DNA of 64,000 bases, taken from assembly GCA_030142905.1 (NCBI GenBank), contig JASJOG010000032.1, forward strand, positions 854,001 through 918,000. The letters are read 5' to 3'. Source of the DNA: Heliopora coerulea (taxonomy: Eukaryota; Cnidaria; Anthozoa; Scleralcyonacea; Helioporidae). Numbering within the stretch: position 1 is the first letter of the stretch; the number at the start of each line of letters is the position of its first letter. Positions 38,264 through 50,455 of the stretch are shown here, one piece after another. A program made the translations under genes and the position numbers. The notes under the pieces are model-generated. The model had not been told where the DNA came from and did not search any database. It worked only from the letters and a program-made list of their open reading frames with translations.

Positions 38264-39640
38264 CTTAGGGAGTGGTCTTGATAAACCAGAGGTACCAGCA
38301 TTGCCAAGTACCTCCTCTTCTATACTGACAATGACATGAAGTTGTTGACACTAGTTCTTGTGATGGTTTTGGTTTTGTAGAAATAAAGTGCCCACATTCA
38401 AAGTTCAATGTTAATCCAACAGAAGCATACAGTGATAATAATTTTAGTTCTGAGATATAAGGTGGAGCTGCAAAACTTAAGAAAACCCATGAGTACTATG
38501 ACTAAGTACAAGAACAAATGGTGTGACTTTGTTTTGTACACTAGTGGAGGACTAAACATAGACAGAATTTATTTCAAAGACCAATACTGGAGAAAATTTA
38601 GGGACAGGTTGTGCTCAGTATATTTTACTTTTTGTCAGTAGCAGCAGAGTTGAATTGTAACAGTTAAGAAATGATGGATGAGAATGCTACACAGAGTTTT
38701 GGTTTACAAATCCACTTGCAAAGTAAATGTTATTCAAGTAGGTTGAGAATAGTAAATTATATTGAGTCATACTTTTAACCAAATTTTATGTAAGTAGGTA
38801 AATATACAACATAATTTTCTGTTTTGGTGGTGAATATTAAGTTGCCTCATTCTCATCTTCAGCAGATGATGCTGAATGCCAGTAATGCAGGTTTTCCCCT
38901 TTACTTCCAGAATCACAAATATCATAACACTGGAAGATTCTGCATAAAAGTTTAGGTCTTTGTCTGTGTTAGAGCAGTTGAGCAAGAAAGATTTCTTTTT
39001 GTGATCCTGGCATTGTTTTGGTAGGTGACTGTGGCTTTCAAAGCAAGCAGGTTTTCCTGAAGTTCCTCATTTCTCAATTTTACTTGAGTGATGTCTTCTT
39101 CAGGTGCAGTAATCCTGTCTTCATCAACCACTGCAGATGAAGTTGGTTCCTCTTGACTAGCATTGCTAGTACAAACCTGGATTGGTCGATTTTTTTTTCT
39201 TTTAACTGGAGAAGCACTTTTCCATGAGAAGATCAACAGCACAGCTGTAACTCAAAGTTTTCATCTTCCACTACATGTATTTTTGAAATCATTCTCTTTG
39301 AAGTGTCTTGAACAGACATGAGTATTGTCAGTAATTTGGAAGTGGCATCCAACATCTCTCCAAATAGCTTTAATCCACGTGTCCTTTGAAAACTTGTGGA
39401 AAGATATCTTCTTACCATCTTCTTCTTTGTACAACTTTTTTTAACAATGTGGAACAGAGCAATTCTGAGGCACATTTCTAGTTAAAACTCAAACGAACGC
39501 TGTATATTTCTTTATTAACATCTTACATCTGGCCCTTATGATCTCATTTCCATGCTAGAATAATTTTCTGAGCAATGAAGAAATCCCTCTTGACCAAAGC
39601 TTTATGATTGATATGGTTACACTGAAGGTCTTGGACTATT
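38264..39640. other. No assignable gene; two minus-strand frames
   Basis: Overlapping minus-strand frames 39233-39475 (RRYLSTSFQRTRGLKLFGEM, helical) and 38952-39242 (DITQVKLRNEELQENLLALK, coiled-coil-like) may be one broken protein. No family recognised. Confidence 0.35.
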
Positions 39641-39643
39641 CGA

Positions 39644-40140
39644 GTGAAAGTTAAAGCTTTCAATAGTCACAATAACTCAGGTAACACCATGGATGATAGA
39701 CACCCCAGACTAGTTCATATTAGGAGAGGTAGGAAAATACAAAAGGATCTAGCTCTAAAATTGTGTAGGCAAGCAAATGTACCTCTGGGCCCTTACAGTG
39801 AGACAGAAATATCACACTTTCAGAAGGTTATAGTAGGGTAAAGTTATCAGAGTTGATTTACCAAGGATCTGTAGGTTTGAGAACATTATTTTGTAAAAAA
39901 AGGGTGACCATTATAATGCTGTCAACCCTTTGAGAATGCCTACATTTCTTCATCATCTCTGTAATTCCCCATGCCTTACAGGTTTAAGCAAAACTTGTGC
40001 TTATTCTGTTGGAAATAGTTTTACCCTGATTGTTTAAAGTATTGTCATGCTAAGGAATGTTTCAAAAGATGGTGCTACACCTTCCAAGTGGAAGCGATCA
40101 TTCTATTGTGGGATTGGATTGGAAGTTGGAACATGTATGT
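39644..40140 (+). pseudogene. Type-B DNA polymerase element, N-terminal fragment
   Basis: KDLALKLCRQANVPLGPYSE with ISHFQKVI (39690-39841) and, in later frames, FPMPYRFKQNLCLFCW and KYCHAKECFKRWCY (39960-40075) match, by my recollection, the N-terminal region of metazoan selfish-element proteins carrying a DNA_pol_B_2 polymerase. The Cys/His spacing suggests zinc binding. Stops and shifts are present. The polymerase part of such a protein lies 6.4 kb further on, on the same strand. Confidence 0.5.
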
Positions 40141-40149
40141 GGAGAAAAA

Positions 40150-41080
40150 AATGTCACATCTGTAATCAACTGACCAGAGTAATGGTGAACATAAAGTAAA
40201 CTGTTGTATTGCTCAGTATCTTGATGGAACAGAATTTGGTTTTGAAGACTACAATTCCTTAGATAAGTTTTTCCAATTTTTGTTTTCATGCTAATAGCTC
40301 GTAATGCCAAGGGTTTTTTCCAAAACCGACCCACAGTAGACATATATAGTCAAGCAGGGTAATTATTATGCATTTTCAGCAAACTTTTGATTTCTTCATA
40401 GAACACCCCCTGCTCGAAGTTAGATGCTTAGTGCTATAACTGACCTTGGTTACTTTAATACCCATGAAAGATTTTAGTTCTTCAGATTTTTAGTATCAAA
40501 TAAGAAGAAAAAGTCATCGCATAATGTTTATGCATCAGAGCTGAAATATTACACATGAAAATTTTGCACTTAAGGCTTATTTTCACATTAATATTTGTCA
40601 AAAGGTAGCTGTATACTAGTTTTATTATGCAACAAGATACTGACACATGGTAACATGATCTGTTAAGATGTTGGAAGTCTAGTATTGAGAAAAAAATACA
40701 ACTTTTATACAGGAGGTAGTCCATTATGATGTGAAATAGTCTGGTTAACAACTTGTATCACCTATTTTACAACCATTTTTGTAGGCAAATGGGAAAGCCA
40801 CTAACTCTAATGGAATTAACGTGTTACATGATGATTATAGTTATGCACCAAAAGGTCATGTATAATCACTGTATTCTTTGATTTTATAAGGTTTATTTAC
40901 AGAATATGCAAGTAAAATTTTATGAAATCGAACTACAATTACCATTAGCATAGTAGGAACCAACACATCAAAGAATTATAAACTGCCTAGAAAGTTCATG
41001 TTACTTCAATCTTGAAGCTCGCACTTCTCTATCAAATTTTTCTTTCAAAAGTGGGTATGCTGGAATGTTCCACTTCCCTG
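40150..41080. other. No gene seen
   Basis: AT-rich sequence with no recognisable domain on either strand. Confidence 0.5.
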
Positions 41081-41083
41081 CTT

Positions 41084-41306
41084 TCAATTGGGCCATACGC
41101 CAACATCACAATGCAGGTGAGTGGGAACAGATTCCAGTACAGTGTCTGTTCCAACATGTGGCCTTAGACAATCTATTTCAATGCCACTTACAGGACCATT
41201 GGTGTCTTCCAGAAACCCACAGATAGCTTTGCCAACATACAAATGGCTCCAATACCACTGTTGCACCACAGATTGTTCTGGCTCAGGGACTCAGTCACTT
41301 CCATAG
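41084..41306 (-). pseudogene. Possible retroelement protease remnant
   Basis: A minus-strand 61-residue frame has HLYVGKAICGFLEDTNGPVS followed by GIEIDCL. The L-x-D-T-x-G-x-V-S pattern recalls an aspartic protease active site with one extra or altered residue. Too short to be sure. Confidence 0.3.
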
Positions 41307-41406
41307 TTTGACCAATTGTCTCTTGTCATTTACCACCTTGTCTGTTATTCCATCATCAGGATCATTACTGAGTTCAATTTAAATGTTATCAAAGTTTATC
41401 TGAATT

Positions 41407-41937
41407 TTAGCTTTTGATGACTTTCTTTTTGTAGTCTTTTTTATCCATTCTTGGCTCCTTTTCCAAGCATTGTAGCTCTTCAGGGTAAGTTGCATCAGTC
41501 ATAATTTTAGTTTTTATGCCCACCTGTTGTCTTTTTGCAGCTGGTTTGCCTGTTGGTCCCTTCGTGTCATCCACCACCAGCTCCTCAAAGTTTTTATTAT
41601 GTTGATCTGTTGTTGGCATAGCTGGGTTTTCTTGCAGACTCCATACAGGAACCCGAACCTTCCCTGAAATTGGCGGTGGAGCAGGGCCTATTATCTTGCA
41701 GGTGTGGCAATCACAGTGGATCCTGATGGGGGTAGAATGACCAGGGCTTGTGCTAGTTGGTTTTGTTGATGTCCTAAGCACTGATGTGCCTTCCTGAGGT
41801 GAAATGTGGTTGCCATCATTGCCATCGGGGCTGTCTTTTGGTGTTGCACTAATGGAGGTCACTAACTCTTCCATAATGTCTTTTGCCTTTACAAGTTTAA
41901 CCCATTGGTTATGTTGCTTTGACAGACATCCTGTCAA
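41407..41937 (-). CDS. Hypothetical 176-residue protein
   Basis: One of the longest uninterrupted non-transposon frames. It is hydrophilic, rich in Pro, Thr, Ser and Lys, with CDCHTCKIIGPAPPPISGK near the middle and a very basic C-terminus (KKDYKKKVIKS). The CxC..C cluster could be half a zinc finger. It lies just upstream, on the same strand, of the protease-like remnant at 41084-41306, which would fit a decayed gag-pol, but no gag signature is evident. Could also be an exon. Confidence 0.35.
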   Translation of the reverse strand: MTGCLSKQHNQWVKLVKAKDIMEELVTSISATPKDSPDGNDGNHISPQEGTSVLRTSTKPTSTSPGHSTPIRIHCDCHTCKIIGPAPPPISGKVRVPVWSLQENPAMPTTDQHNKNFEELVVDDTKGPTGKPAAKRQQVGIKTKIMTDATYPEELQCLEKEPRMDKKDYKKKVIKS

Positions 41938-41939
41938 AC

Positions 41940-44336
41940 CTATCTCTTGTGAACTTTTCAGTCAACTGGGTAAATTCCAGTTGCTCATAACCCTGCCTTC
42001 GCCTTTTCTGGGGATAAGCACATGTGCCAGATGTAGGGGTGGATCTAGACTATTGCCACTAGTCTCTAGAAAACTAGTCAAATATTGATAAAAATGAAAA
42101 TAAACGTACTCTTTGTCTCATGTCAAAATTATTTTTATAAGCAGGAAAACCATTATTTTCATGTGCTTGCCTCAATCTTGTACGGCTGCTGCTCCTTGAG
42201 ATAAGGCACTGGACTGACAAAGTTGTGTGACCCATGGAAACCTTTGATATTTGTGGGGAAACTAGTCAAAGTGTTCCTCTTATCGGCTAGGCAATTAGTG
42301 ATGTCAAAAGGAACTAGTCAGAAATTGCTGCTGTTGGCCTATCAACGTTAATGTAATTATTGTGCACTAGTCATGCACTAGTCAAAATTTATAAATAAGG
42401 CCCATCTATTTTGTGGGACCTCACTGCTACATGAAGTGATAGAAAGTTTGTTAAATGGCGACCCTGTCTTCCGTAAAGAAGACTGTTCTCCTTTTGACAT
42501 CAGTCTTAGTATATTCTAGAATTGCTAGGTGTGCAGATGGCGATAAATTTCGGTTCATCCAAAACATGTGGAAACCCAACATGCTGTATAAGCTCCTTGT
42601 GTCTGGAAACTGGTGCAAATCTTCGAAAATTCAGGCATGGTTACTTTGCCTTCCTTGCCTTGCATACTCCAACTACATTGACGGAATTTTGTTTGCCCTG
42701 TCTTTGTTTTAGAATGGAGTGTGCAAAGAATGTTGCCAAGCTAGATAAGCTATTTAACACCATCACTTATTTCAACTAATAATCCTGCCAGTGTTTCATC
42801 CATCATCTTATTGCAATATGTTACCTATTTAACTTGGTACTGATCCATCACATAGGTTTGCTTTTATCAACTTCTAATTTTTGTTGTTACAGTATATACC
42901 AGATATCCACATCATTCATACGTAAACCCTTCTTTTCCATTCATGAGTAAAAAGTATGATTTATTTGGAGTCTAATGCAGCATAACATTGCCCTATTTAT
43001 CCAAGCTAGAGGGTCATGTTTTAAGCACTCGACTATTCAGTTTATCACTCTTAGATAAATGGAAAACCCTAGTCCTAACTGATAGGGTTTTTGAGAGCCA
43101 ATGGTTTATGGTCAGCTTGTTTTCCAAGGAAATCTGAAACTCTTACCATTCAAATTTATGTTATGTTAACAGACTTTGCAATTTACATACCATTAGGTGG
43201 TCTGAGTTGCTCCTCCATTACCAGTTAGCTCTTACTGTCTGTATTACTTATTACTAAGAAAATTTCTGGAGAGAAGTCCACATGGAACACTACACTGAAG
43301 TGTTCCCTACTGACTTCTCTCCAAAACTTTTCTTTTTAAATATGTTTCTTTGATCATGTCAGGAGGGCACAAGTAGTGAACATGAGCACTTCCCATCTTT
43401 AATTTGGTTCCATTAATTTTCTATGCTTATCTCCTTCCCACTGTTGGTTAAAATTGGCTGTAATTACCATCACAATCTTCACAGCAATCCTTAGATTGCT
43501 CGAGTTGACAGAAACCATTATCATATGGAAGTCGAATTTCTTTCAGTGGCTTGGCTGAAGCTGTACTGTGTCCTTTTAATTCCAGTACATGACAGACCAG
43601 TACTTGTACACTGGTTGGCTATGAACGACAAGAACGTTTTCTGTTTTTTCTGTATAAATGCATCGAGGAACTCTGGCAATGTCTTGAATGACCACATAGT
43701 TAGGGGTATTTGTAAGATTACTGGTTGAAAATATATCAAGAGGGAGTGGTTGTATAAAAAGGTTTAGGTATTGTAATCTATTATGGGTTGCTAATTTATC
43801 TCCTGATTATGTTATTGTTACTGAACCTATCGAGGGGGAAAAGTGCACTTTGGCATTGTACTCTGGCTGACTGATAATTTTTGCTTGTCAAAGGGTTAGT
43901 GACATGGGACCAGTTTACTACAGCCCATGAAAGTATAAATAGGACGACTCCTTGCCTCCAGTCTGAAGTCACACCTTGGACAAGTGTGAGTAGCTTCTAA
44001 GCCTCCCTCTAGGGTTACACAATTTAGTTTTTCTGGGCATTGAGTTTGGCTTGTGGCTCTGAGGGGGTGTGTTTTCTTACTTGGCGACGAGCTTTGGACA
44101 TGTAATTTGGGAATTTAAAGTGCCTTTATTTATATTTCATAACCCTATCAGCCACCTAAGCTGTTCTTCCCAGAGGTCCAGTGTTACAGATAAACCATGA
44201 AATTATAGTTTGCCAGTGTTGATGAGATTTTTCTTGCTAAAACTGTCCTCAAAATGCAGGAAATAGCTCTTCAGACAACCAAGTAATCAAACATTTTCTG
44301 CAGAGCATCTTGCTGCCGGAACACTCTAAGCGTTTC
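41940..44336. other. No gene seen
   Basis: Frames are short, overlap each other and carry no domain. A TATA-like AAAGTATAAATAGG lies at 43930-43943 but no transcription unit can be tied to it. Confidence 0.4.
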
Positions 44337-45250
44337 TCATGCCTTTGGCACTCGGCAACTAGTCACAGAATATTCTAGATCCACCACTGAGATGTCACCC
44401 AACTTGTTTACAAAAGTTGCCTTTTTTATTGTTTCCCTTGGCTCCCATATATTGATCCAATCATTCAAGGTTTTTTCCCCATTCTCTCTTAAGTGACCGA
44501 AGCATGCCACATCTAACGGTTGCAACTTGAATATCGTCACATTCTCTTCTCTACTACTCTGATGGAAATACGTGTCAAATATCCATTGAAAATTAATAGT
44601 AGAGGTCTCCCGGTCACCAATGCTGTACATTTGTTAAACCATTTGACAAGCACCTCCATTGTAATCCAGCCATTCTCTGAGATACCATTAAATATGATTG
44701 GAAGTGCTCTATTATCTCGCTAGGTTGACCGGACGTTTTTCCCAGCAAATACAATCAAAGGATCAAGAGCTTGTCCAGCAGCACTGCATATGGCCAGGGT
44801 TGTGTGTTTTCCCCCCCTGGTCCACATGTAACTTTGTACTTCTGTAGATCGCTGGGAAAACCGCTTTCATCACAGTTTTATCCTTGTTCTGGTTTCAACT
44901 GTTTCTCATGCATTAGTTTTTCCAAAATGTCATAAAAGTCTTATATGATGAATGGGTTGGAAGCGGCGGACTTTCTAGCTGGACTAATCATGTTTGCTTT
45001 TTTCTACTGATAAATGCTCAAAGCCAATCTTTAATGGGTATTTTCGAATTATGACTGCAAACATACTCCTGGACAAGATCGTTAATCTGGTCTCATGTTG
45101 GACTAAACCTAAAAGAGCACATTATCCCAATATATATGGCCAATTGCTCTTCAGCATCTTCAGACATTTCATATTTTGCCACAGTTTTTTGAATAGAATT
45201 TCCTGCTGCAATTCCTAACAATGACTTTTTGGCATCTTCTTTAGATCATC
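44337..45250 (-). pseudogene. Second pogo/DDE_1 transposase fragment
   Basis: Minus-strand pieces in order: NCDESGFPSDLQKYKVTCGP (around 44820-44880, first catalytic D), CLQWRCLSNGLTN-like text, RPLLLIFNGYLTRISI (around 44560-44620), then FKLQPLDVACFGHLRENGEK and LNDWINIWEPRETIKKATFV (44337-44530). LQPLDV.CFG is the hallmark end of the DDE_1 core. The frame is broken repeatedly. It is not the same copy as that at 36.1-37.4 kb and differs strongly in sequence. Confidence 0.8.
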
Positions 45251-45259
45251 CCTTTCTAG

Positions 45260-46220
45260 TAACAATTCTGGCTTGTTTTACAATCATAATGTATATGTTT
45301 GAAATATGTCCTTGGATACTTTCTGAATGATTTGGGTGTACAACTACTTAGCCATAATTATATGCATTGGATGAAAGGCAGGGTACCCTAGAATGTGTGA
45401 TACATGACTAATGCTAAATCTGGGGCAAGGTTTCCCCTACACATGTAGATTTACACTTGCCTAATGCACAAGCATGACTGCACATTACCATCTAATGGGC
45501 GTTCAGCATTAGAAGAAATTTTAAACATATGTCTGGGGGAAGGTGAAAGAAACATTGCCCATGCTACAAGTGTAAATTTTCACTTGTTAATCATAATTGT
45601 GCACAATCATCTACAAGAAAATGGTCTTAAGCGCTTACTCAGCAGTCAAATACATTTCTTTAGACCAGCCGTGTCTTAAAGGTAATGAGAAGTTCCTAAT
45701 CAGATTGTTAAAAGAATTTTGAACCATGTTTATGTACTGATTACTGTGCTGGTTTAAGTTTAATAAATTGGTGGGGAAATATGCACACAGCTGTGGCTAT
45801 TTGTGCAAAGATATTTGAAACCAAAGTTAGACAGGTTAAAGGTTTAATAAATGTTTGGGTATTGCCGCTGGGCATGTCAAGAATATAAAGTTGAGTAACG
45901 GACTTTGAAACTTCACACTGGTCAAGAATGACAGCTGTCAAAAATGTACAATATTCTGGTAGCTATGCACATTTTACATGATTTAACAGCTTAGAAATAT
46001 GAAGAAGTAGTTGGATTCTATGATAAGAATGCTGCAAAATAAGGTGTGTAATATTTACTCTCCAAGTGTGAGTAACAGTTACCTGCCTTTACTATATGTT
46101 ATTCACTCCAGGCAAAAAGTAATGCAACTGCATCTAAAAGACTAAGGTTCGTTTAATTGATTCCCTTAACTGGTTTCGAATGCCTTAATCCAGACTTCCC
46201 AAAACATTTTGTAAATGGTT
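45260..46220. other. No gene seen
   Basis: Only a 71-residue plus-strand frame (45464-45679) without a known domain. Confidence 0.45.
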
Positions 46221-46224
46221 TGAA

Positions 46225-46286
46225 CAGTCACCTTCAGAGGGACTCTGAAGGTGACTGCCACTAAGGCTGTCGAAACGTCAGTCACT
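46225..46286 (+). repeat. Palindrome plus hammerhead-like motif
   Basis: 46225-46257 is a near-perfect palindrome (CAGTCACCTTCAGAG with its complement). The right half begins a motif: GACT, CTGAAGG (46245-46251), a GCC/GGC-centred stem with one U-U mismatch, GAAA (46272-46275), C, G, UC (46278-46279), AGTC. GACT and AGTC pair as stem I. The core has G instead of the last A. Downstream CAACAGTCTTTC and CTAACCTGGAAGATC match the arms of the foldback at 20777-20992, so these are one repeat family. Confidence 0.7.
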
Positions 46287-46539
46287 TCAACCAACAGTCT
46301 TTCCTAAAGACTACACTAACCTGGAAGATCAACTTCCTCAAACATGTCAAAACATTTTGTCTTGACCTCTCCAAGTATATCAAGGGTGATTTAACATGGC
46401 AAGTAATTTATATATGTGACTGTAACCCAGAGTTTTGGTCAAAACAGGAACAAGCCAATTTGATCAAATGGATTGTTTTCAATTTCAAAAGGGAGATTTC
46501 TGAGTATTGTGGTTAGGACATTACAATCCTCAGGTTATG

Positions 46540-48060
46540 ATGTGCTAAGTTTTGCAAGCTATTAATTACTGAGACAGCTAAAGAACCATTCACATACATC
46601 ATGATAGCAGCCTGTGTTATGTTTGTCTATTGCTGTAAACCTTACTCTAAAAGCTCTGACAAAATGAAATTCAGCATGCTCTCAATGCAGGAGAAAAAGA
46701 GCTCACCAAACCTTGAATTATCACATGAATGGACTCTGTCAAAACAGCAATACTTGTGTTGAGTATTTAGGGCGACTTTGGCATGTGTGTCTCTTGTGTT
46801 TTGATGAAAGAAATGACAATCTGTTTTATTTGGAAACAAAGATGAGTGATGTTTACAAAAACATCCTACATCACCAAGAGAAATTAAAATCTTTAGGCTG
46901 TAACATTACGGGAATATGGGAACATGTCTGAAAACGTCAGGAAATGTAAGAAATGATGGATTTTCTTGTCATTGTGGATTTCATAACTAATATTGATCCA
47001 TCGGAGAGGATGGAGTATTTGGATGTAAAACCTTTACACTCGTGTGTCAACCAATCAAAGTTTTACCAGATTGGTCATCCAGTGATAATACAGGACAAAT
47101 TTCAGGACCTTCACAACTATTTTGGACTGGTTAGGTGTAAAGTTCTTGCCCCTTCAAAAGTATATCACTCTGTTTTACCAGTCCAGTCTAAAGGTGAATT
47201 ATTCTTTCCCCTGTGTAAATAGTGTGTCATTTATGAATGTAAAGTTTGCATGTATTCTGAAAGGGAGAGGTCATTCTGGGGCATGTTTACTACAATGGAA
47301 TTGAATAAGCCAACAGAGAAGGGCTGTAAGGTTTTGCACATTAAGGAAATTTGGCATTTTGAACACTCCCCTGATAGTTTGTTTAAAGAGTATGTCAAGT
47401 GGCTTTCCAATCAATGTTAAAACCATCCAGGATAAACAGAGGTACATTTGTGATTATTTTGAACATAAGGACAAAATGATTAAGAACTCAGGTTTAAGAG
47501 CCTTGGCTAAGTTAAGTTTTGCAATGCAAACCAATTGCATAATAACACAGTTTGTTTATCATGCAATGACATTTTATTAACTTGCAAGTAGGGCTGATAT
47601 AGAGTTGCATGATATTTGTTTACTTAATATGAGACATGTGAATTAGTCTACAAGCATAAAGATGATTTTGCTGTTGAGAGTAAGGTTACTAATATCTTTA
47701 TCTGAATATTTACTACATCATATGGTAGGTTAGAATTGTTCAATATTGTGGATTTAGTTGGATAAAAAAACTCTGTATGTAGACATAGACAGCAGTATAT
47801 TTTTTGTCCAAACCCAGCTTACCAAAACCCAAAGTTGGTAATTACTTAGATGACTTGATGAATGTGGAGCAGAAACATATATTTCAGAATTTGTTTCTCT
47901 TGGCCCAAAGAATCATAGTTTTAGAACAAATACAGGACAGCAGAAATGTAAGACAAAAGGATTTACTGTGAACTATAAAATGGACAGGTGCTGAATATTG
48001 ACAAGTTACACAAGATCACCATTGCTAATGAAAAGTGGAAACACAGTATTGTAAATAAGT
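46540..48060 (+). pseudogene. Type-B DNA polymerase element, polymerase fragment
   Basis: Plus-strand pieces in shifting frames: TCVEYLGRLWHVCLLCFDER and KMSDVYKNILHHQEKLKSLG (46713-46931), YFGLVRCKVLAPSKVYHSVL (46953-47222), KVLHIKEIWHFEHSPDSLFK (around 47325-47390), NSGLRALAKLSFAMQTN (47488-47530, motif B with its Lys), KTLYVDIDSSIFF (around 47770-47800, motif C where the usual DTD reads DID) and ISEFVSLGPKNHSF (around 47875-47920). This order matches the DNA_pol_B_2 family of protein-primed-type polymerases found in self-synthesising elements and plasmids. Decayed and inactive. Confidence 0.78.
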
Positions 48061-48127
48061 GGAAGGAGAAGACCTACCAACTTTGGTACAACAAAAAAGT
48101 ATTTCTTAATACGCACGCTCTCAAGCT

Positions 48128-48200
48128 GTTCTCGGAAAAACTTTACGAGTCCCTGACGGGAATTGAACCTGTAACCTTCTGATCGCCGGCGAGAAAAAAA
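48128..48200 (-). repeat. tRNA-derived SINE, 3' half
   Basis: On the minus strand GATCAGAAGGTTACAGGTTC and AATTCCCGTCAGGGACTCG reproduce the anticodon-T-arm-acceptor half of the tRNA-like units at 60.6-61.2 kb, including the B-box GGTTCAATTCC. The 5' half is missing. Confidence 0.7.
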
Positions 48201-50269
48201 AAAAAATTGTTGACCACAGGCAGAACACTGTTTCTTATGGATATGTTTGGAAACCATCTACTATACCATACGGTACAACTAGTTGCCCACATCATGCATT
48301 CCTGACTACTAGCTATTTTCATAAGAACAACTTCAACACAGCAATGCTGACAAATCCACATTTGTCAGTAAGGAAAGCCTTGAAGCTTGATAACGAACTA
48401 CGCTGGCATTTTGCAGAGGCTTGCGTCTATGAAATATTTTGCCCTACTTTTTAGCTGTGTCAACACCTTGAGTTGTAGTTTCCTGTACTATCATTAAAAG
48501 AGTAATCTAAAAATTTGATTTTGTTATTTACACATGTCACAAGGTTAATAGCCATTAGCAGATTTAGGATTCTTACCACATTAGTCAAACTTATGAACTT
48601 TCTTTGCAAGGGGAGTTAGTACAAAACACCCACTATGTTTCTCATATGGTAATTACATGCATTTTTTATTTAAATTATCAAGTTGAACTTAAATTGGTTT
48701 GGAACAATCAAAAGCAAGTACAAGTATATTTAAATGTAAATCATAACATTCTGCACATGCAACAGGCTGGAGTAAGAGAATCAGCAAAGGAACCGGAGCA
48801 AACTTTTGATTTGGCTTTTTGTTAACAGTTTTGTGACATCACAACACTTTCTGACATACTGACTAATGTGTGCCAGAGCCTTCAAATACATGTGTCAGGC
48901 ATAGTATACAATCTTGGCCTGAATAACAAGGTGTTTACACATTGCCAGGTAAGCTGTCGTTCCAGTTAGGACTAAGAATTCAAATGATTACAGTTACAAT
49001 TGTGATTCCACAGCATTATATGCAGGTGTCACAAGAACTCAACGCCAATCTTATTCAATTCTGTTATGGTTCCATTTCATATGGCATTGGGTGAACACAA
49101 TCTAAATTACTTTATTAACCAGTATTATAAAATCCTCAATCAATGATCAGTCTAATTTTCCTGTTTAAATTTTAAGAAAATGTGATCATAAAGACCAATT
49201 TACTTGACAGTGATGCATGTTTTCTTGCCCATTGCATAGTACTTGGTGCAAAATTACTGTTATTGAGACGTTTGCCAACATCATTGTTAAGTGTAGTAAG
49301 AAAGTATTTCAAAAAGCTTGTAGACAACATGTAGAAGGACTGTAAGACTGTCACCAAAAATGATCTCCACACACTAGTTCAAGTGTTTCAAAATCAACAA
49401 AACACTGTTTACGATAATATGACCAATGAAAGGTGACGTACTTAGCAAACTCAGCAAGAAAACTTAAAAGTTTATACCACTAACCGAATAGCTGTTAAGA
49501 GGCAGCAAAATTGGCCAAACCAAACACAGCTTACCATAAATGGAGTTTCAACAAACCAGCCAATTGCAAGGAGGGGTACAATTGAAAGATTCAGATGACA
49601 AATGCACTAGATGTAAATACGACACCAGGAATTAAGGTTTGGCAATATAAGGTCAATCTGATATCTTAGGATAGTTAGTCACCTTAGTTGGCTGACCTAT
49701 TTGATGTACCCTAAATCTGCCAACAATTATGGACGTATGTTTCCAAACTCCTTTGAACTTTTATGTTTTGAGCAACTCTCAAAGTGGAAAGATGTTCATT
49801 CAATGCTGCATCACATAGATGAATTATTTTGTCCTGTCTTGAAATACCAGGACATATTTAAAGAGATGCAAAATGAACTAGTCGATATTTTTTTTTTGTC
49901 AAAGGATTGCCTAACAACCTTTATGATCTTCTTGACAAAGACAATTTAACGAAAGAGCATTCAAAGGACAAGCAAATGCCTGAATTGTTTACTCAGGATT
50001 TGCATTATGGAGGTATATGATGCAGAATTTCCCATTTTCCCTTTGAAAATACCAATCTCTATGTTTGTTAGGCATATTTTTTATTTTCTTTATGTGAAGT
50101 ATTGTTAACACCTTTACATGTTCGAGTGGCATTGGTTTTCCTGTGTCATCTCTTTAAAGAATCTCTATGCCTCCAAATGCTTTTAGTTTGAATGGTACAG
50201 ACTGTATACTGTTGTAGGATCAAGTTATCACTTCATCCATTTTCCTTTGATAGGAAAAGTTCTTGGCAA
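48201..50269. other. No assignable gene
   Basis: Coding-like plus-strand pieces at 48604-48825 and 49701-49949 have no recognised domain. They may belong to the same decayed element as the polymerase because they follow it on the same strand. Confidence 0.35.
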
Positions 50270-50455
50270 TTTCTCAATTGTCTCCAACCATCACAGTAAA
50301 AATAAATCGACTTCATAGCCCACATAAGGGCTCCCAGTTTCCCTTACAATCTTTCCTTTTTTCCCACCAAAACAAAGGAGAATGGGCATTTTCTCTGCCA
50401 TACCAAACTGATAATGGTTTTTCAAGTACAAACATTAAATGCTATGGACACATTT

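Noticed and set aside
42455..42779. Small secreted protein with a signal peptide
   Set aside because: Two overlapping 85-residue frames of similar length in different phases and no conserved feature; a chance frame is as likely.
43930..43990. Host promoter at AAAGTATAAATAGG
   Set aside because: A TATA-like word alone in AT-rich DNA is weak evidence; no downstream gene or paired LTR could be found.
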